The notes beneath the pieces are model-generated. The model searched no databases, was not told where the DNA came from, and saw only the letters and a program-made list of their open reading frames with translations. Positions 1-11,606 of a DNA stretch of 64,000 nucleotides are shown piece after piece. Origin of the DNA: Theristus sp. LFF4_11 (Eukaryota > Nematoda > Chromadorea > Monhysterida > Xyalidae); the NCBI GenBank assembly GCA_030248135.1, contig JASANC010005309.1:62001-126000 (forward strand). The letters run 5' to 3'. A program made the translations under genes and the position numbers. Position 1 is the first letter of the stretch; each line of letters begins with the position of its first letter.

Positions 1-144
1 TTCTTTTCAGCACTATATAATTATGAATTATAATTTTTGAACAACAGCCAAACCCAGCACCGATAAACCTACCCAAATAGATAAGAACTAGCCAGGTCAT
101 TGTCACCTGACAAATATCAGATTATTCCGAGCCATGACAATTTA

Positions 145-1511
145 GCGGTCTCGAGACTAGGACTTGTGACCAGTGACCGGTCTCCAGACTAGGACCTGTG
201 ACCTGACCACTGACCGGTCTCGAGACTAGAACCTGTGACCACTGACCGGTCTCTAGACTAGAACCTATGACCTGACCACTGACCGGTCTCGAGACTAGAA
301 CCTGTGACCTGACCACTGACCGGTCTCGAGAATAGGACCTGTGACCTAACCACTGACCGGTCTCGAGACTAGGACCTGTGACCTGACCACTGACCGGTCT
401 CGAGACTAGAACCTGTGACCTGACCACTGACCGGTCTCGAGACTAGGACCTGTGACCACTGACCGGTCTCGAGACTAGGACCTGTGACCACTGACCGGTC
501 TCGAGACTAGAACCTGTGACCACTGACCGGTCTCGAGACTAGAACCTGTGACCTGACCACTGACCGGTCTCGAGACTAGGACCTGTGACCTGACCACTGA
601 CCGGTCTCGAGACTAGAACCTGTGACCTGACCACTGACCGGTCTCGAGACTAGGACCTGTGACTTGACCACTGACCGGTCTCGATACTAGAACCCGTGAC
701 CTGACCACTGACCGGTCTCGAGACTAGAACCTGCGACCTGACCACTGACCGGTCTCGAGACTAGAACCTGTGACCTGACCACTGACCGGTCTCGAGACTA
801 GAACCTGTGGCCTGACCACTGACCGGTCTCGAGACTAGAACCTGTGACCTTACCACTGACCGGTCTCGAGACTAGAACCAGTGACCTGACCACTGATCGG
901 TCTCGAGACTAGGACCTGTGACCTGACCACTGACCGGTCTCGAGACTAGAACCTGTGACCTGACCACTGACCGGTCTCGAGACTAGAACCTGTGACCTGA
1001 CCACTGACCGGTCTCGAGACTAGAACCTGTGACCTGACCACTGACCGGTCTCGAGACTAGAACCTGTGACCTTACCACTGACCGGTCTCGAGACTAGAAC
1101 CTGTGACCTGACCACTGACCGGTCTCGAGACTAGGACCTGTGACCTGACCACTGACCGGTCTCGAGACTAGAACCTGTGACCTGACCACTGACCGGTCTC
1201 GAGACTAGAACCTGTGACCTGACCACTGACCGGTCTCGAGACTAGAACCTGTGACCTGACCACTGACCGGTCTCGAGACTAGGACTTGTGGCCTGACCAT
1301 TGACCGGTCTCGAGACTAGGACCTGTGACCTAACCACTGACCGGTCTCGAGACAAGAACCTGTGACCTGACCATTGACCGTTCTCAAGACTAGGACCTGT
1401 GACCTAACCACTAACCGGTCTCGAGACTAGAACCTGTGACCTGACCACTGACCGGTCTCGAGATTAGGACCTGTGACCTGACCACTGACCGGTCTCGAGA
1501 CTAGCACTTGT
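145..1511. repeat. Minisatellite, ~37-bp unit, ~37 copies
   Basis: A continuous head-to-tail array whose usual unit is 37 bp. Each unit contains the palindrome GTCTCGAGAC (with a CTCGAG core) followed by a TGACCACTGACC-type stretch. A minority of units are 32 bp, having lost one TGACC step. Units differ by scattered point changes (for example GGACCTG against GAACCTG), so the array is old enough to have diverged but is still well homogenised. It lies directly downstream, in gene direction, of a PSME4 exon that ends in a splice donor while about 180 residues of that protein remain unaccounted for, so it is most simply intronic. Open frames through it are a by-product of the repeat. Confidence 0.97.
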
Positions 1512-1543
1512 GAGCGGTGATCGGCTCAGGACCATGTGCTCAC

Positions 1544-4500
1544 CTGTTCACAAGCGTCCAGCATCATCGGCACGACCGACGGGCGCATCAGAGACCTCGC
1601 CATTCCCTGGCGCAGCTGCAGCCGTGAATTGCCATTCAGCTCCTCGTCGGAGGTCTCGTTCTCAAAGTAGCACAGCAGCGGAAACAAGGCAAGCATGCTC
1701 GGTGGCACCGGGTCGTAGGCGTTCAGCCAATGGCTGTTCAGTAGATACAGGATCGTTTTTAGCAGCAGCACCGCCTGGGTGACAAAAAACGTGCATTTGT
1801 GACCGGAAGACGACACAATTGTCTTCTGAACAAAATTGACTAGCTGCTGTTCCGAAAAATTGCACAAATTCTACAAAACAATAGCATTTCACCCAAAAAA
1901 CTTCTGCGGTTTTCACAAAACCGCACCTGTTCTCAAAAACGCAACCGCTCCAACAGAAGCCGCACCTGTCCCATTAAGACCGCACCTATTTCAACAAAAA
2001 CCGCACCTGTTTCCGCTGTTCATTCTCCACATCGGGCACCGTCAGCGGGCTCGACCGACCGCTGGACGCGGCACTCGAATTCACGGTGACGGCCGAAAGC
2101 AGCGCGGCCGAACTGGAACTGGCCAACAAACTGGCCGGGGCACCGCCGTGCGCCACTTTTGCGGCCAGCTCCTCGCTGAGCGGCGCGAGCCCTTGCATCG
2201 CCCACTCGATCAGATCGGCGATACGGGGCGTCGACTTTGGCCAGTTGACGGTGGCAGAGCGGGCAGTGGGCTGCGGTGGTGACTCATGGTCATTAGTGTC
2301 CGACTGACTGTCATTAATGGCGACCGTTTGGTTAGTATTGTCGTCATTGTCGAAATCGTTCGTCAGACCGGGCACGTCATACCAGGTGACGGTAGACAAA
2401 CAGCTGGAATGTTTAACGTCAGTTTTTTTTGCTTGGCACTCTTTTTCTGGTTTCGATCGGCAAGCGAAGACATTGGCGACCCCTGGCTCGTCATTTCGAC
2501 AAGCCGCCAGACCGCACCGTCTAAAAACGTCAACATGTGCCGAACGGTGGTCATGACAACACGAAACTTGAAAAAAGTGAGGTGTCACAAAAATCAGTCA
2601 AAACCGCACAAAAACTGCACCTTCCAAGTCGCTCGCGAAGGTTCTGATACTGTTGCGCTAGAATTGGCTTGATCAGTTCAACGAGTCGATGCCACTGCGT
2701 GAACATTCGCCATTCGCTTTGATTGATCGCGCCTTGCAACAGGAACAGGCGCCTGCAAAAAAGTTGAAATTTCAGTCCATTCGCAACGGCTGAAAACAGC
2801 GGGCTTCGGCGGTTTAGGTCACTGATCCGACCAGAGACAATGAATGCCTTCCGCTTAGAATCAGAAGACTCGAGATAAAAAAAAATTCCCCCATAATGCC
2901 TCCATGTCTGCAAATGCTTCCGAAAAATACACAACCCAGTGAGAGCAGGAATACATAAAAGTGCAGTGTTATGCAGTCTGGTTCATTGTGTGCATAGAGA
3001 CACGTCAGGACTCGTCTACTGAGTCACGAAAAAACCGTAAAAGAGCGAATCAAGATCACAAAGTTGCCGCAGTGCCACTGACACAGACTGCTGAAAGCTC
3101 GTCTCGTTCGTGGCGTTGTGCGCGCAGTCGAACAACAGCTCGACAATGAGACTGAGGCGTCGCGGATCTCTCGTGTCGAACATGGTCGCCACGCAACTGC
3201 CCCAGTTCGAGACCGTCTCACTGGTGACGTTCTCGATGCACCGGCGCATCAGCGGCATCAGCCAGTCGTTCAGACGGCTCAGCTTCTCGAACTGCCAGTC
3301 TTTGCTGCCTGCACGGTTATTTTTCTGTTTGCTGTTGTTTGTTGGCGCAGTGATTTGCGACTCTCGATTCGTTGAATCGAGTGAATGTTGATTGGCTGTT
3401 TTGATTGGTTGAAACACGACTAATGAGCGAGACGAATTTTGTGAAAAAAGACGATATCTTTGACGACAAAAATCGGCCGACCGCTGAATTGAGAAAGTTT
3501 CTCGCACTGTCAATATTTACTGTTCAGAGATCTTGAAATGAAACCGGTAGTATGATTGGTCAACTAACAAAACAAAGTAACTGAGTTTTGAGTCATTTAA
3601 TCCAGTGCAAGCATAAGATCTATCTATCCATCCAAACACACCACCCACTGTAGCTCTAAAATAACATACAACACAAACATATATCCAACATCGATAGCCG
3701 CAATAAAAAAACCACGACCATCTGAGATAATTTTGCATGAATGACATGTCCATTCAGTCTGTGGGTCTGTTGTCTGTCTCTGTCATACCACACAACGTTC
3801 CAACTTTTAAGACTCGCTTTTTGAGAATACCGTCCCACCCCTCCCACCTCTAGGCACTAGAATGCAAAGTTTCTCCAATTTAAATGAATCATACACCATT
3901 CTGACCGTCTTGACGCGCTGATTCCGAAAATCACATTTGTCATTTAGGGTTTCGTCAGTTATTTAGGGTCATGTCAAATCACAAAATGTTTCGTGCTGAC
4001 CATAATCGCGATCCGGGTACCAACAGTAAAATACTTTTTAGTTACATGGGGGACGCTTTTTTTAAATGAAATTTCACACTGACCTAGCTCTTGCGGAATG
4101 CTTTTCAGTGCACCCCTATACTAGGCCCCGAAAACGGTTCTGAGTCACTGAAAAAAACCGAAAACTAGCAGTACTATCAGTTTTTTAGAAAAAGATTGAC
4201 AAATCGAAAGCAACAATTGCTTTGCTGTTGTGGCACTGAATAATTGTTTCATCAGCTAATTCCTAGAACATAATAAGCTTGTGCGGTGAGCTTTTAGGTG
4301 CACTAGTTTGTTGTGTCTGGCAGTGCGCCTGGTCACAGCAGCAGGTACATGTTCAGGGGCATGTCGACTTCGTGCTGACCATAATCGCGATCCGGGTACC
4401 AACAGTAAAATACTTTTTAGTTACATGGGGCGCCTTTTTTTAAATGAAACTTTGCACAAAGCTAGCTCTTTCGGAAAGCTTTTTGGTGCACCCCTATACC

Positions 4501-7500
4501 ATGCCCCGAAAACGGTTCTAAAGGACCAAAAAACGTGAAATACTGGGACCAAAACCAGTTTTTAAAAAATAGCCCTTTAGACCGCATTTGTAGGGCATAG
4601 TATATTAGTAGAAAATGTTCAGCAGATCAAGACAAATCGAATGGTTTTTTTATTTTTGTCGTAGCTTCATTAAAAAGCTTAAAAAACACTATTTTTTGAA
4701 AAGGCCCCGAAAAACCGGTTTTTGGCCATTTTTGGGCCCTAAATGACCTCGAATCAAAAAACAAATGTGATTTTCGGAATCAGCGCGTCAAGGCGGTGAG
4801 AATGGTGTATGATTTAGTTTGATTCGAGAAACTTTGCATTCTAGTGCCTAGAGGGGGTTGCTATTCTGAAAAATCGGGTCTTAAAATAGAACGAAAACGT
4901 GAATTGAACCAAACTATAGAAACCAACCTTGAACTAAGCCAGCGAGAATTTCAGCGCAAAATCGTTGTTCGCCTTCTTTGTCCGAGTCGGCCAATCGCTC
5001 AATCAGCGGTTTGTACGCGTCGAGGCAAATGTCGTTGAAGTTTCGGAAGATGCCCTGAGCAGTAATTTCGCAATTCCCATTATTTTTTACAGAATTATCT
5101 CATAAAAACTTTATATGCGCATTCAAGTGTTCAAAGCAGACATACTGATTCGTTGGTTGGCGAAGAGTGGCAACTAATCAGAATGCGCAAACTACAAACA
5201 TCTGCAACAGTAGTATAGTCAAATTGTTCGAATTGTTTACGGTTTCACTGAATATATTGATAAAGATAAGAATAAACGTACGCAATTTAGATTCAGGTAA
5301 CTCACTGATTTTGACCCGAGGTTGATTTGTCAAAAACTCGTTCACCTCTTGACACTCCTCAAAACAAAATTACTGAAAGGAAACCAAAAACCAGAAACCA
5401 GCCTTGAACAAGTTATAGACGAGCGGACAGAACTTGTCGTGGCCTTTCTTCTCTTCGAGCACCAGCAACGAGGCGAGTTTCTCAATGAACGCCTGGTCAC
5501 GCAGGGTGGCGCAGACGGACTGCTCCAACGGCGTCAGCTGCTCCAAGCTGCGATTTCTGGACGCCTGCGAACTGGCCGGCGCGTGCACCAGACACTGTCT
5601 GACGAAACAAACGAGTAAATTAAAAAAAGCAGTGAAGGCTCGCGAAAGCTGCTGTGCGCATTCATGAATCTGCAACAGCAGCAGCAGAAATGCGTACGAA
5701 CTTGCACCGACTGCTAATTGGGTAGAGATGGCGGCAGTTGCGCTCAATAATGGCATCCCCACTTGGCGGCGGGCGCGAAATGCGCACGCATTTTTTCGGA
5801 TCTAGCCCGCAAGACCACTGTGCTGCTGGCTGATATTTACAGCACTCGATCCAGCTTAGAAACGCAGTTAGCACAATTTTAAAATCACTTGAAAAACCAT
5901 CAACACCGACTGCAATTTCACTCACTCTGGCCAGCAGTGAATGCCCATATGAGCGCGGTCGATAAAAAGATGTATATTTGCCGAAAAACGAAAACGTTAC
6001 AAACAAGTTTTTTGACTGAATTGCTAATAAACAAAGCGTTTCAATTTCAATCCAATTTGCTGACAACAAAATCAGTCAGCAACAAAAGTCGTCCATCCAA
6101 TCCAATGCACTCACTCCGGCCAGCAGTAAACGCCGAGATGCGTGCGATCAACGAACACGGTCGCATCCCACTGTTGCGCCGTTCTCGGCACCGTCGCCAC
6201 GTCGTACAGCAGATCGTCGTTGTCGCTGCGTCGCACGCCGAAACGCACCGGCCATCGCACGTCCGCCGACTGAATGGCTTTTTTCGCATTAGACGTTACA
6301 GAAACACAGAAATGTTGACAAAGGAGGTGATTTTGAAAAGTCTGAACAACAACATCATCACAATCCACGGCTGTGCCCGTGCGACGGTGTGATGCAACGT
6401 TGATCGGTTTGTTTGAGGATTCAAACAACTCGTATTGAAAAAACCAGTGAATTTTCGAATCGCACGAAAAAGCAATAGTGACGCCACGATTGGAGCTAGT
6501 CAGAAGACAGCGCGCTCTGTTGCTGTTTATAACATAGTAATATAAAGGTGCATTCATGAAGCAGTATTTAGTGACGCGTAGCTGTGTTAAAACATAGCTG
6601 CGCGGTCACTAAATACTGCTTCATGAATGCCCCTTAAGTCAGCCACAAACCAACACACCATGACTGCACTTGTGACGCTGACACACGTTGCACTGGCGTA
6701 TCGTAGGTGGGCGTGTGTGTGTGTTTCTAACTGTTGAACGCAGTGCATTGTCCTCCAGAATCCAGACTAAGACCAGGGGCCAGTGTTATATAAAGCGGAG
6801 TCCAATAATGCTACACCACTGAGCACCTGCAGAAAATCATCAAGCATCACAGTTCCTGTTTTTCAAGTAAACTGTCTGCTGTTTAACGTGAAGTTTGGAA
6901 ATTGAATTGTGCTGTCATATGACTTCGTTTAGCGGCGCTCAGTGGTGTAGGACTGCAAAGCATTTACAAAACCGAACCCAAAAGCGCACCCTCAGTGCGT
7001 TCGCTGGCAACGTCGGATGTGCGATCTTCAGCGGTCTGGGTCGGCTGATCTTCAGCCAGGCGCTCGCGAACGCTGTCGCCATTTTGCGCGTTTTGATCGA
7101 GTCGTCCGTCAGCAGGCGAAAGAACAGCGAGACGGCGCCCGGCGCATACGCGATGTCCTCGCGGATCAACAGCGACAGCAGCGACTGCGCGAAATCAACG
7201 TGCCGCCAGTGGCTGCAGGCAAGCGTTTTTGGGGAATACTTTATGTTTTTAGGGGCTACTTCGGTTTTTTAGGGGCTACTTTGTGGTTTTTGGGGGCTAC
7301 TTTAGTTATTTTGGGCTCTACTTTGGTTTTTTTGAGGCTACTTTGGCATTTTTCAGGCTATGTTAGTTTTTTGGGGGACGCTTTGGCTTTTGGAGGCTAC
7401 ATTAGTTTTTACGGTTATTTTGGTTTCTTTTTGGGATAAATACTTTGTTTTGTGAGTTTTCGGAGTTTGAGTTTTTGATTTTTCGAATATTTCAGCACGT

Positions 7501-10500
7501 TTGCGTGAGGAGGCAGAAAAATAAAGCAATAAAATGGGTCGGTCTCGAATTTGATTTCAAACTCAACTCAGTCTTGTTCAATGTTCCGAACCGGATAAAG
7601 ATCAGTGCTTGTATTGAATTTCACTCACAGCGATTTGTCAGTCGACAGCGTCAACAGCTTGTCCATCAGTTCATAATAACTTCTGAAAAAACAGAGCAAA
7701 AAATCTCATACCGATTTTTTCGAATACAAGACCCCAAAAATCCCAACGTATCGCAACTGGTCAAAACAGCACAGCCCATGAAAAAAACTAAAAACTCTCC
7801 ATGTCCTCAAAGACTTTTAGACCGAGAAGACAACCGGACTGTTTTCAAGCAATTCCCGCCAAAACTGACCGCTTGCGATCGGCGTTCAATTTGTCCAATC
7901 GTTTTCGACCGCACTCAATTTCCTCATCGTCAGCGATTTTCATGCTCGGCCGAACGCCACCCGCTTCGGTCACCGCGCGGGCGTCCCACATTTGGCGCGC
8001 TTGAGACACCAGTTTATCTGGCACCTGGTGAGCATGGAAGTTTGTCTTTTATAAATGGTTCTGTGACACAGAACGAAAAATTGCTTTCGCGCTTCCGAAA
8101 TTGGCAAAGTGACCTGGTCTCGGCCGCATCATACCGGTCATTTTTAGACAGGTTTCACATTTTCGGAGTCGCTTTCGGCGCGACGTTTCACATGTTTTTT
8201 TCGATAAGCAATACATGCAGCCAGCTGGCATCATCGCAATACATTGTATTTTGAACTCTAGCGTCCAGCAAGCATGACACCCATAAAACAAACAGCCAAA
8301 ACCGAACAAAACCCAACACGCACGGTCAACTCGATCTGAAACGATTCCAAGTTCTCGACGATCGTGTCCTGCGCGTGCTCGAGCAACGCGATGACTGACG
8401 GCTTCTCGCTGTGCTGCGCCAGCACCAGCGCCGGCCAGATCTTCAGCAGCTGCGACCAGATCTGGCGCACGCACAGGCACTGCTTTTTGCCGTTCAGCAG
8501 AATATACAAGGCGCCCTGTCGTAATAAATGAATGAATGAGCGAGTGTTTGTTGAAGTTGACGAGCTCGTTCATTCGAGCCGCCAGTGATTTGAGGAACAG
8601 AACCAGGGTGGGCGGTTTGGTGCGGATGGCTAAGCAGCCCGTGCGACAACATTGCTTGTCATGTGTGGCTGCTGTATAACAGTACTCAGTTTGCTCCAAT
8701 GTGGAACAGAGCAGAGACAATTGCCGGTTGCAGGCGAATGTTTTGGGTCGTAAATTGAAAACACACACAGAAAATAGGGCTCAGATAAGATCAGTATGCC
8801 CAGCGGCATGGTTTCAGAGAGACATTGCTGCACGTCAACTGGCAAAACAGAAGAGTTCGCCTGTACTTTAAAGGTTTCGTGCGAAATGTTTTCGTCCGGT
8901 TTCAGCAGGTCCAACACGCGATCGATCACGTAACTGTAGCAGTACGGATGCGTTGAGAAGCACTGGTCGAGCACGAATTGCGCCTCGCGTCGCACCTGGA
9001 AATTGGGCGAAAAAATTGGGCACATTTTTGTCTGCTTTGAAAGTACGGTTTTTTCGTTTAATGGTTGTACCACAATCAGCTACAGAAACCAAAAACACAC
9101 TGGCAAACATCATGATCGGCCACTCGCACCGTGTGCTCATGTGTGCTTGTGTGAACCTGTGCACATTGGAATCGGACTCCGGTTGGAAGAACAGAACATA
9201 AAGGTAAACGGTGCAGTTTTGAGCACAACAATAAGCACTGGGTGTGGAGATCACCGAATTTAACAGTGGTGTGGCATGAAACACGGCTAACATCTTCTGT
9301 TTCAAAAATTTCCGAGCGAAACTCGAAAAAAACTCGTAATTTCTGACCGCCGAATAATGGCTGGTGCTGAGTGTGACCAACTGTTGCATAATGTCGACGT
9401 GCGCTTGCGTGAAGTTGTACCCGGATCGGATAATGAGGCGTTTCTGGAAGAAATACAAACAAAAATAGTGAAAGTTGTCGCTTCGAAGTTCTGCGCCTTC
9501 ATATAAAGTTGAAAGATATAAAGAAAAAAAACACAAGTTTTTCTGCAACAATGACATTGGATGTTATAATAAAAAATTCACCATTTTTACAGTACCCACA
9601 GCAACAAAAACACAGTTGCGGTGCCACGCTACACGCGCTCCACTGTGAGCGTGCTAGTGTGTTTCCCCCTCCACGCCACACACAGAGTTAGTGTGCACAC
9701 TTCAGATCAAAGACCGTATGCACAACACTCCAAACTCGAAGTTGATCACTCACGTGATGCTGCACAACGGCGAGCTCTGTGGTGATCGCTTCAATGTTGC
9801 CTTTCGCTCCTCGGATGTGATCCGAGACGAGCTTCTTCGACATCGAGAAACCCTTCATTTGCTGGTCGAATTTCGACTGAAAATTCGGTTTTTTTTGGCT
9901 TCCGATTTCTTTCTCAGCATATTCTTTGTTCGACACTAAAGTGAGAATCCAATCGGCTGGTGGTAGGGTCTGGTCAGGTCCGTTTTATTCGACGCCTTTA
10001 ACTGCCAAGCAAATAAATAAGTGCACAAAAATTCCAAACCAGCAAGTTGGGCACACCGGCAAAAATGGTTTGTAATCATTGAATGAATACCATCATTGAA
10101 TGAATACCCCTGCACTTATTATGCCAAGTGGGGTAGTTGGAAAGTGCCGAACACAACTGAACAAACAACCGAACCGATCGAACTTCCTATTCCAATACGG
10201 CGAACAAACAGAACGAAAAATTTCGTTGAAAACTGGATCTGAACATTCAGCGGCTTGCGAAATAAAATGAAATGAAATGAAAACTTCAGGGAAACAGCTA
10301 GTCCTGACTGAAAAACAAAAATAAAATTGTGACGGGCCGTTCACGGAAGATAGACACACCCTCAGTAATCCCTTGTGGAACATCAGATGATTGTAGATGC
10401 GACAGACCAAACTCAAACTCCTCGTGTCGTCTTCGTTGTGCTTCTGAACATAGACGGACAGGCGGCTCAATGTCTCCGACAAGGCCAGACGGACCGGTCG

Positions 10501-11606
10501 ACCGTCGGGCATGGTTATCACTAAAAACGGTTGTTTTAAAAATTTCGAATAGAGACAGACAAGGCGTCATCTGGTTGGTTTTTAGTTCGGCCCGCTGGGG
10601 TATTTATTTGATCGCGTTTGTCTGCGGCCGCATCAGGTACGAAACTTTCTTTTATGATCTCATGCGGGATTCGAACCCACGTGTTTGATATACTGGTCCA
10701 GAGCCCAGACGCCTTGGACCACCTGACTACCAGAGACCCTCTTTCCAAAAAAAGCTAACCAGTTTTGTTAAAAGATTGAAGTGAAATTGAAAAAAAATTA
10801 ACAAAGCGAACGAATTTCACTTCTACATAAAAAAATCGAACGATTAACTTGAAAAAAATTTGATTTCGGAAAAGCAAAAAAACCCGAAGCAACCAACCAG
10901 GCATATCATCAGGTCCGATGCGATATTTGAACGGAACCACGTCTACGATCGAGTCGCCCAACGGCACAAACGGCAGGTCGAACGAGGGCACCAAATAGGC
11001 GGCGCCAACAACGCACGCATGGACGTACGACAGCGAACGAAGCATCTCTTCCCTGGAAAAAGTGGAGCAGAGTTCTTGTCGAAAAAATGGTGCATGCATC
11101 TGAAGAGTATTTAACAATAAATACAACCTTCGATTGAACACTGGCAAAGTCATTACTGTCGAAAATGATGTGAAGTCATAGGGTAAAGGGTAAAAAGTTC
11201 TTGTCTAAAAATAGTGTAAATTCATTGCTAAAATATGCGAAGCCCTTGTCTGAACGTGGTGCAAAGTCTAAAATGGTCTAAAGTTATTGTTCACCCAAAA
11301 ATAAAGTAGGTGCTAAGTTCCAGTCTACAAACGATGCAATATCAGTGTCCGAAAGTCCTCATCTAAAACGGTGAAATCGGACTGTCTTGCGTTCTATTCC
11401 ATTGTCCCACTGGCCAACTTCACTGAAACGAACAACGAAACACACAGCGACGACACGAACTTTGTCATGTCCTCCGGCTTGTTGAGCGCGTCGATCTCAG
11501 CGAACAGGAACTCGTCGAGCAGCTGCCTGGCCATCTGCGCGTGCGCCTCGCGTGGCTGGTGCCAGCTCGTCTCGTACGTCCGGCGGTCGGTCGGCGTCGC
11601 CCAGAA
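1544..11606 (-). CDS. PSME4: PSME4 exon map, C-terminal half (to window edge)
   Basis: Exons in gene order: 11446-11606, 10898-11052, 10360-10520, 9754-9876, 9348-9443, 8867-8995, 8324-8515, 7870-8024, 7629-7682, 6990-7212, 6115-6269, 5403-5598, 4928-5054, 3083-3308, 2621-2752, 2007-2520 and 1544-1774. The exon 5403-5598 appears to use a GC donor (AAG then GCTGGT), since only that junction reproduces the conserved LFK-GIFRNF sequence in frame. Exon 2007-2520 could instead begin at 2403, where a second in-frame acceptor exists; the region between is Ser/Thr/Asp-rich and poorly conserved. The intron 3309-4927 contains a 1-kb inverted-repeat element. The exon 1544-1774 matches the LLKTIL...LLCYFEN segment of PA200. 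Confidence 0.85.

Noticed and set aside
122..427. 101-residue open frame on the minus strand
   Set aside because: It is translated minisatellite: the same short peptide repeats with each unit.
145..1511. CRISPR array
   Set aside because: The repeats are contiguous with no unique spacers, and the genome is eukaryotic.
5662..6557. Additional minus-strand frames around the PSME4 exon 6115-6269
   Set aside because: They read through introns; only the exon itself has homology.
7445..8254. 269-residue open frame on the plus strand
   Set aside because: It runs antisense through two conserved PSME4 exons (7629-7682 and 7870-8024) and has no recognisable domain.
8868..9557. 229-residue open frame on the minus strand read as one protein
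   Set aside because: Only 9348-9443 and 8867-8995 match PA200, in different frames; the rest is intron with good splice sites at both edges.
10655..10738. Functional tRNA gene
   Set aside because: The anticodon stem has mismatches and the variable arm does not fold, although the B-box is perfect.
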